Source: Reichenbachiella versicolor
GTDB taxonomy: Bacteria > Bacteroidota > Bacteroidia > Cytophagales > Cyclobacteriaceae
Direction: 5' to 3'
DNA: 64,000 bases
NCBI RefSeq assembly: GCF_003171675.1
Contig: NZ_QFZQ01000002.1
Coordinates: 372,001-436,000, forward strand
Below, piece after piece: positions 58,786-64,000 of this stretch (position 1 is its first letter; each line of letters opens with the position of its first letter). The position numbers and the translations under genes were made by a program. The notes under the pieces were generated by a model, which was given only the letters and a program-made list of their open reading frames with translations, ran no database searches and had not been told where the DNA came from.

Positions 58786-58912
58786 TCATATGTAAGTGCT
58801 TGGCACTTGAAATAATTTATGACAAGACCGTAGGCTAATCTAGCTATACACTGTGCCAGAATACCGAGTCAGGAGACTCTACAGTTCATTCTATCTTTCA
58901 AGAAGGACTCTT
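58786..58912. repeat. Dispersed intergenic repeat, copy 2
   Basis: Second copy of the repeat at 56904-57042, in the same orientation, with about 80 per cent identity judged by eye in the conserved right half. It again contains GAGTC-AGGA-GACTC and AAGAAGGACTCTT. Confidence 0.75.
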
Positions 58913-58940
58913 AAAAGAACGACATCGCTTTGGAATCAAA

Positions 58941-59486
58941 TCAATTATTAGATGTACTATTTTGCAAATTTCTGTATAGTTGAACCATATGACTTACCTT
59001 CTTAGGATCAATGTTAAAATGATGAATACTAATAAAGAACTCTTGTGTAGAAGTGCAGATAATCAATTGGCTTATATCTCCACTTATTTTACGAATTTTA
59101 GTTGTAACGACTTCAGACCACTGTAATTCAAAAAGATCAGTCCAAATACCTGACGAATTAATTTTAGCTTGTGTTTTTCTATTAATTATTTGGATAATGG
59201 ACTTTATAAAAAGGTAAAAGGGCAATATACCTATTGCAATTCCAAGCAACCAATTGTAATTGTATATGCTTAGAATTCGTATTTCTTGATGATCATTATT
59301 TGTTAACAAAATTGTAGCAAAGACAACTGTAGAGGCCAAACCAATTAAACTTTGCTTAATCGAATATTTAAAAATTAGTTCTTCTGGATTTATAGTTGAA
59401 AATCGAACTTCATCTAACGACGTTGATTCTTCATCAAATTTAGAAACTTGCTCTATTAAGTTCTTACCAAACGAGTTTTTAGGCAT
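58941..59486 (-). CDS. Hypothetical membrane protein, 181 aa
   Basis: A protein with two membrane helices (SLIGLASTVVFATILL and NWLLGIAIGILPFYLFIKSI) followed by a PH-like beta domain (AKINSSGIWTDLFELQWSEV, LIICTSTQEFFISIHHFNID). This layout is common among small Bacteroidota membrane proteins of unknown function. It stands alone on the minus strand. Confidence 0.6.
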   Translation of the reverse strand: MPKNSFGKNLIEQVSKFDEESTSLDEVRFSTINPEELIFKYSIKQSLIGLASTVVFATILLTNNDHQEIRILSIYNYNWLLGIAIGILPFYLFIKSIIQIINRKTQAKINSSGIWTDLFELQWSEVVTTKIRKISGDISQLIICTSTQEFFISIHHFNIDPKKVSHMVQLYRNLQNSTSNN

Positions 59487-59555
59487 TGAAAGATTATTGG
59501 TCTAATGACTCTTTATGAAGAGTGCGTTTTAGTGAAGTTAATGTTTCATCAAGAA

Positions 59556-59588
59556 AATAGCCAACTCTACGAAATTGGCTATTACTTT
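59556..59588. terminator. Bidirectional terminator
   Basis: AATAGCCAA and TTGGCTATT form a perfect 9-bp stem around 10 bases, with T-rich tails on both strands. It lies about 75 bases after the stop of the SH3-domain gene (minus strand). Confidence 0.75.
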
Positions 59589-59657
59589 TTTCATTTCTTA
59601 TTCGAACTCGCAGAATTGAGAAATTCCCTCATTCATAACATTTGTTATCTCACGTAT

Positions 59658-60467
59658 TTATTCCGTTTTTATGAGTCCACCCCAAACCCAGCCCGTTTCC
59701 TCTTTGTATTTCACTTTCATCCAATTGGCAGTTTTTGACCCAATGGTTTCTTCTGGACCATCGGTTGAAATTACCTCAATAGATTCGTTAAATGGTATTG
59801 ATGTTAAGATCTCTGCTTGTCCAGAGGCAGATGTTCTCATGTTAAGTCCACGTTCAGCCAAAACAGTTCCTAGATTAATAGTTTCGACTACATCAGTAGT
59901 TGGTTTATTCCAAGAATCGTAAATTGAGTACTGAAAACTTGCCAATGAAATTGCAACTCCCAGAGCTATCAATCCTTTGATAATGAAGACAATTCGTTCA
60001 CTTGTTACGGGCTTAGCAACCACATCAGAGTATTCCTTCACCTTGGTATATCCATCATGTCGTTGACCTGTTTTGTATCTCCTATCTTGGACATATACAG
60101 GTTTTTGTGTGTAGCAATAGAATCTGGTGTACTTTTTAAAGAAATTCCTAAAAGCCAGATAAACCCAATAGAGCGGTCCGAATATTGGCAGAATTTCACA
60201 GCCAATAACCATAAAAAAATATAATACCACATTGGATCGGAATAGTTCAGTTTTGTAACCAGCTCCCTTCAAATCTTGCCGACTGTTAAAACCTGAATTA
60301 TTAGAAGTTCCGGTGTGCGTATCTCCATTCGAAAATCCGACCAATTGTATTGGAGTTGAGCGGGTATCCTTGTAAACCTTGTTACTGATTATTCTACCTC
60401 CATCTCGTCCAATTTGGTTGACTGCTGAACGAACAAATCCTTTGGCTAAATTTTCTATAAAACCCAT
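59658..60467 (-). CDS. Membrane protein with C-terminal bacterial SH3 domain
   Basis: A 269-residue protein. The start MGFIENLAKGFVRSAVNQIG at 60467 is preferred; ATG at 60512 is also in frame. After a polar N-domain come a hydrophobic segment (VVLYFFMVIGCEILPIFGPL) and a second one (IVFIIKGLIALGVAISLA). The C-terminal ~65 residues are a bacterial SH3 domain: ERGLNMRTSASGQAEIL, FNESIEVIS and GWVWGGLIKTE. SH3b domains often bind cell wall or peptides. The role is unknown. Confidence 0.72.
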   Translation of the reverse strand: MGFIENLAKGFVRSAVNQIGRDGGRIISNKVYKDTRSTPIQLVGFSNGDTHTGTSNNSGFNSRQDLKGAGYKTELFRSNVVLYFFMVIGCEILPIFGPLYWVYLAFRNFFKKYTRFYCYTQKPVYVQDRRYKTGQRHDGYTKVKEYSDVVAKPVTSERIVFIIKGLIALGVAISLASFQYSIYDSWNKPTTDVVETINLGTVLAERGLNMRTSASGQAEILTSIPFNESIEVISTDGPEETIGSKTANWMKVKYKEETGWVWGGLIKTE

Positions 60468-60704
60468 TCTATTCGATGACTTTATGTGTAGCAACGTACG
60501 AATGTCACCCATTCGCAATACGTCTTTTTAAACAGTGTTAATTAATCCCACCGAAAATAACCTATCTAAAGCTACAAACAAACCAAATTCACACTTAACT
60601 GCTTTTCACTTCTAAGTACATGCACTCTTCATGTTTTCACTTGTTATTTAAAGTCTTCCAAAGGGGAAAAATAGAACAGGTACTAGCGAGTAGACCTCAA
60701 GAAG

Positions 60705-61160
60705 ATATGCGTAAATGACATTTTCAAAAAAATATGCGTGGTCACAATCTCTGAAAAAATATGCGTAGTCGCAATCTCTGAAAAAATATGCGTGCTTATG
60801 AATTCGAAATAAATATGCGTGGTCAGATTTTTTTTCAAAATATGCGTGATTGGTTTTTAAATAAAATTATGCGTAAGTGTGTTTGAAAAAAATATGCGTG
60901 GTTAAGATTTTCAAAAAAATATGCGTGACTTAAAAATGAACCACGCATATATGCGTGCCCCCCCTACGCATATATGCGTAACTCAAAAAACAATCACGCA
61001 TATCTATTTGGTCTGAAAAGATATGCGTGACTAAGAATTTGAAATAAATATGCGTGGTTGGTATTTCGAATTAAATATGCGTGATCTGGTTTTTTCAAAA
61101 TATGCGTGGATGACATTTTTGAAAAAATATGCGTGGTTGGGTTCTGAAAAAAAATATGCG
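60705..61160. repeat. Array 4: ATATGCGTG units, 27-bp spacing, with two central 16-bp palindromes
   Basis: ATATGCG cores start at 60705, 60732, 60759, 60786, 60813, 60840, 60867 (TTATGCG), 60892, 60919, 60949, 60972, 61021, 61048, 61075, 61100, 61127 and 61154. Spacing is mostly 27, with 25 twice. Inverse CGCATAT cores start at 60944, 60967 and 60997. Two perfect palindromes result: CACGCATATATGCGTG (60942-60957) and TACGCATATATGCGTA (60965-60980), separated by a C-run. Linkers typically end in an A-run. Two adjacent units share CAATCTCTGAAAAA, showing growth by duplication. Nothing gene-like lies in 60468-61288. Confidence 0.85.
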
Positions 61161-61288
61161 CAGTCAGGGATGTATATCAGATAGTAGAAGAAAACAAAAT
61201 TTCCACTCTATTCGATGAAGGGCTACAGGTTGCATGTAGGTTTCGGATTCTTCTGACAAAGTCCTGCCAGATACAAAAGGCTATCTAA

Positions 61289-61579
61289 CTAGCCTTTCAT
61301 AAGTTCGTCGATGTCTATATTGTTCGGATCTTCAATGCTTTCGTAGAACTTAAGCTTCTTCTCGATATCCTTTCGGAGGTCAGCATATAAGTCAACACTT
61401 GCTGTAGAGGGTGCAGTAGCTATATTGATCAAAGCCAAGTGTTGAGAATAAATAACCTTGAGCTCTTCTATCAATTTCGAATTGGGAACTGTCATTATAT
61501 CCAAAAGGTTGAAATGGCTTGAATAGGTGCTTTTCAAGTCTTCCATCAGTATATCACTTACTTCTTGTTCTACTTTCAT
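61289..61579 (-). CDS. Hypothetical cytoplasmic protein, 96 aa
   Basis: The ATG at 61579 gives MKVEQEVSDILMEDLKSTYS. The protein is almost wholly helical, with two related halves: LMEDLKSTYSSHFNLLDIMT and LIEELKVIYSQHLALINIAT look like an internal duplication about 29 residues apart. No family is recognised. It lies between array 4 and the 461-bp tandem repeats. Confidence 0.5.
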   Translation of the reverse strand: MKVEQEVSDILMEDLKSTYSSHFNLLDIMTVPNSKLIEELKVIYSQHLALINIATAPSTASVDLYADLRKDIEKKLKFYESIEDPNNIDIDELMKG

Positions 61580-61726
61580 TTTATTAATTGCTATTCTGAA
61601 TCCTAAAGATAACGCAATCAATTCTCTACAAAATGTTTAGAGGTAGAATAGTTGATCTATTCTCTTCATAATGTTTTGATTACTTCGTCGTGCCTCCTTC
61701 TAAAGATGCTATTCCTTAAAATAATA

Positions 61727-62757
61727 TCACCGTCATCCGAGCGCAGCGCGGCGATCTGTTCAGGTCATGCAGTGATTCAACGAACAGATTGCCGCATTAC
61801 ATCTCGATTTGCTATCGAGACTCCATTCACAATGACGAGGAATTTCGAAGCTAAAACGTAGTCTTGTTGAACGATAGAGAAACATCTTCTAACGTCTTAG
61901 AAGACCCTTCTATAGGGCTTCCTATGACGAATCTTTTCTAACTTACCCTGAGGTAGAGATCCCAAATAACCAATTCTTGCTATCGCATAATTGATTTTTG
62001 GGATGACGGTTTTATTGTTTTTAGTTTGAACATTGATTTTTCTGGAAATTACCAATGGCTTTATTACTACTCATTACACCTTTTATAGAATGTAGATTTT
62101 AAGAGCATCGTCATCCGAGGAGCTTTACCTCTAAGTAGATATGGCTAACCCAGATACCTTATAAATAAGTTGCTTTAAAAGCAAAATGACCGTCATCGCG
62201 AGCACAGCGTGGCGATCTGTTCAGGTCATGCAGTGGTTCAACGAACAGATTGCCGCATTACATCTCGATTTGCTATCGAGACTCCATTCACAATGACGAG
62301 GAATTTCGAAGCTAAAACGTAGTCTTGTTGAACGATAGAGAAACATCTTCTAACGTCTTAGAAGACCCTTCTATAGGGCTTCCTATGACGAATCTTTTCT
62401 AACTTACCCTGAGGTAGAGATCCCAAATAACCAATTCTTGCTATCGCATAATTGATTTTTGGGATGACGGTTTTATTGTTTTTAGTTTGAACATTGATTT
62501 TTCTGGAAATTACCAATGGCTTTATTACTACTCATTACACCTTTTATAGAATGTAGATTTTAAGAGCATCGTCATCCGAGGAGCTTTACCTCTAAGTAGA
62601 TATGGCTAACCCAGATACCTTATAAATAAGTTGCTTTAAAAGCAAAATGACCGTCATCGCGAGCACAGCGTGGCGATCTGTTCAGGTCATGCAGTGGTTC
62701 AACGAACAGATTGCCGCATTACATCTCGATTTGCTATCGAGACTCCATTCGAAATGA
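61727..62757. repeat. 461-bp tandem duplication with three copies of a palindromic element
   Basis: The element GCGATCTGTTC...GAACAGATTGCCGC starts its stem at 61751, 62212 and 62673, exactly 461 bp apart. Between copies lies a ~350-bp spacer that appears identical in both units, including TTGTTGAACGATAGAGAAAC at 61865 and again 461 bases later. The third copy stops after GACTCCATTC (62750). The palindromic element is of the REP-like kind (GTCATCGCGAGCACAGCG start). No transposase is encoded. The region 61580-62938 has no other gene. Confidence 0.85.
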
Positions 62758-62938
62758 AGCAGTATTGCCAAGCCAAAAACACAATCTTATTGAGCGCGCA
62801 AAAAGACCGTTAGTATATATACTTTTAAAAGTATAACTTGGCATATCAATTTCTAATACAGGCCAACTCCTTAATTGCTATCTGAGCCTATCCGAGCCAT
62901 CCTGCCACTACGCATTATTCAACTAGCTATTATTAAAA

Positions 62939-64000
62939 ATGAATCCAGTAATCAGTGTGGAGGATAGGAATTTCCCTATTCAGGTATTTGGAACTAATAA
63001 CTCACAACCTATTGTCTATTTCAACTTGGTGCCAGATATCCCCGAAGCGGGATTGACGCTTTGCCAATCCTTGTCAACTAAGCATCAGGTATTTTATGTA
63101 GAAGACCTTTCGTGTTCTCAATCAGTAGAAAACAATACCTACGAACATCTCACCTTTTTAGCTAAACAAATACTCCTTTCTTTAAAACTTAACAAACCAT
63201 TACTGATCGGTCATCTGTCTGGTGGTCATATAGCAGCAGAGGTAGCTCGATTACACCCAGAATTAGCCGGGGGTGTATACTTGATCCACACTCCTATTGA
63301 TGTATTGACCGCTGGCAATGATGAATTAATCAAGCAAACTCAACTATACTGGGACTTGACCCGCTCATTTATAACGGACGCTCCAAAAGAGCAAAAGGTC
63401 ACTGGTCTGAAAAGCTTTTGGAAGAATGAGAGCTGGTGGCCTTCAAAGAAAGAGGAGTACCTCTCCCATCTAGAAGATGATACTTTTCTGAAAAAAGCTA
63501 CCAATTACCTTCGTGCCAATTTTGAAATAAGCGAAAGTTTGATCAGACCTAAGGCTAAAATTAACGAACAGAAAATAGCTGTTCCTACTATGCTGGTGTA
63601 TGATCACAAAAGAATTCCAGCGCAGTTAATTGACCATGACTTTTTGTCTAGCTATGCCTCTCACCTCAGAGTGTACCCTTTTTCTCTCAAGTCTCTAAAA
63701 CCTTGGCTAAGTGATGAAAAAGATCTGTCTATTGAGAAATCTATTGTAGCGTTTTTCAAAGACATCACGGTAGAGTCTGAGCTTCAGTCTGCCAATGAGC
63801 GTCGAGCCAAAATCACTGAGGAATCAGACTCTAGTGGCAATCGTCCAATGAGTATATGTATAATAGGAGCTGGAGCTGCTGGCTTATCCTGTGCATTGGC
63901 ACTGAAGGAAGCTGGACATGACGTGACCATCATAGAGAAGCAAAGTGATTCTGGTATTTCTCCGGGGCATTCCTCTTCTGTTACCCTACCAGGTGGGGAG
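62939..64000 (+). CDS. Alpha/beta-hydrolase fused to FAD-dependent oxidoreductase (3' end outside window)
   Basis: From the ATG at 62939 the frame stays open to the end of the window (354 codons). Residues about 1-270 form an alpha/beta-hydrolase-like domain. The nucleophile elbow GHLSGG has Ser94, HLTFLAKQILLSLKL forms the preceding helix and YLIHTPIDVL follows. Residues from about 305 start a Rossmann FAD-binding domain, ICIIGAGAAGLSCALALKEA (GxGxxG at 310-315) ending VTIIEKQ. This is typical of amine-oxidase/monooxygenase-type flavoproteins. The substrate is unknown. Such fusions suggest hydrolysis and oxidation of the same compound. An 18-base palindrome (62818-62835) lies about 100 bases upstream. 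Confidence 0.8.
   Translation, partial: MNPVISVEDRNFPIQVFGTNNSQPIVYFNLVPDIPEAGLTLCQSLSTKHQVFYVEDLSCSQSVENNTYEHLTFLAKQILLSLKLNKPLLIGHLSGGHIAAEVARLHPELAGGVYLIHTPIDVLTAGNDELIKQTQLYWDLTRSFITDAPKEQKVTGLKSFWKNESWWPSKKEEYLSHLEDDTFLKKATNYLRANFEISESLIRPKAKINEQKIAVPTMLVYDHKRIPAQLIDHDFLSSYASHLRVYPFSLKSLKPWLSDEKDLSIEKSIVAFFKDITVESELQSANERRAKITEESDSSGNRPMSICIIGAGAAGLSCALALKEAGHDVTIIEKQSDSGISPGHSSSVTLPGGE

Noticed and set aside
59505-59738. 77-codon frame on the + strand
   Set aside because: It contains the bidirectional terminator and runs into the 3' end of the SH3-domain gene on the opposite strand.
60705-61160. CRISPR array
   Set aside because: The constant part is only 7-9 bases, the linkers are related and A-rich, orientation changes within the array and no cas gene is present.
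61727-62757. Insertion sequence
   Set aside because: No transposase frame and no target-site duplication; the structure is a tandem duplication with palindromic elements.

Overview
The window looks like chromosomal DNA of a marine, polysaccharide-degrading member of the Bacteroidota, probably Cytophagales-like. The grounds are low GC content, weak Shine-Dalgarno sequences, several secreted proteins ending in type IX secretion (T9SS) sorting domains, agar/porphyran-type glycosidases (GH16, GH86), a sulfatase, and TPR-transmembrane-HTH regulators. The genus cannot be named from sequence alone. No SusC/SusD pair, tRNA, rRNA, CRISPR array or transposase gene was seen.

Layout. (1) 1-574: 3' part of a sulfatase. 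(2) 799-4344: housekeeping genes (A-type Fe-S protein, folB, DivIVA-like protein, WD40 protein, HIT protein, greA with a terminator-like leader hairpin). (3) 4730-16722: agar/porphyran degradation cluster, all on +: GH16, GH86 with T9SS tail, parallel beta-helix protein, a leftover signal peptide, a GH20/GH67-like lipoprotein, a DUF1593 protein and a GH2 beta-galactosidase. (4) 16831-29701: two small proteins, a T9SS metalloprotease, two members (A, B) of a large secreted family that I do not recognise by name, a TPR-HTH regulator, and an SGNH hydrolase whose T9SS tail is cut off by a frameshift at a run of nine A. (5) 29905-36658: NmrA-like/HxlR divergent pair, two adjacent periodic repeat arrays, racemase, LysE exporter, small unknown proteins, csaA. 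(6) 36811-48507: second glycosidase cluster (GH2, GH30, GH3 on the minus strand), a winged-helix membrane regulator, a second TPR-HTH regulator and family member C. (7) 48517-56526: pbpC and a giant alpha-2-macroglobulin lipoprotein. (8) 56527-62938: small unknown genes among repeats: a 21-bp array, a 27-bp array, a dispersed ~130-bp repeat and a 461-bp tandem duplication. (9) 62939-64000: start of an alpha/beta-hydrolase-FAD oxidoreductase fusion that runs off the window.

How it fits together. The first cluster supplies endo-acting enzymes (GH16, GH86), a sulfatase and a beta-galactosidase for sulfated galactans; the second supplies GH2/GH30/GH3 enzymes for another beta-linked glycan. Linking the two is a three-member secreted family (A 20609-22858, B 23261-26125, C 47128-48507) with one shared ~280-residue N-terminal domain and three different sets of C-terminal binding modules. 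Its N-terminus resembles DUF1593/nucleoside-hydrolase-fold proteins. All three genes carry the same two upstream boxes, GTTAAGT-type, exactly 32 bp apart, and B and C each sit next to a paralogous TPR-HTH membrane regulator. I take this as the best candidate for an undescribed system. The second is the set of four intergenic arrays with strict 21- or 27-bp spacing, each with its own short core motif; in three of them the core changes orientation around a palindrome.
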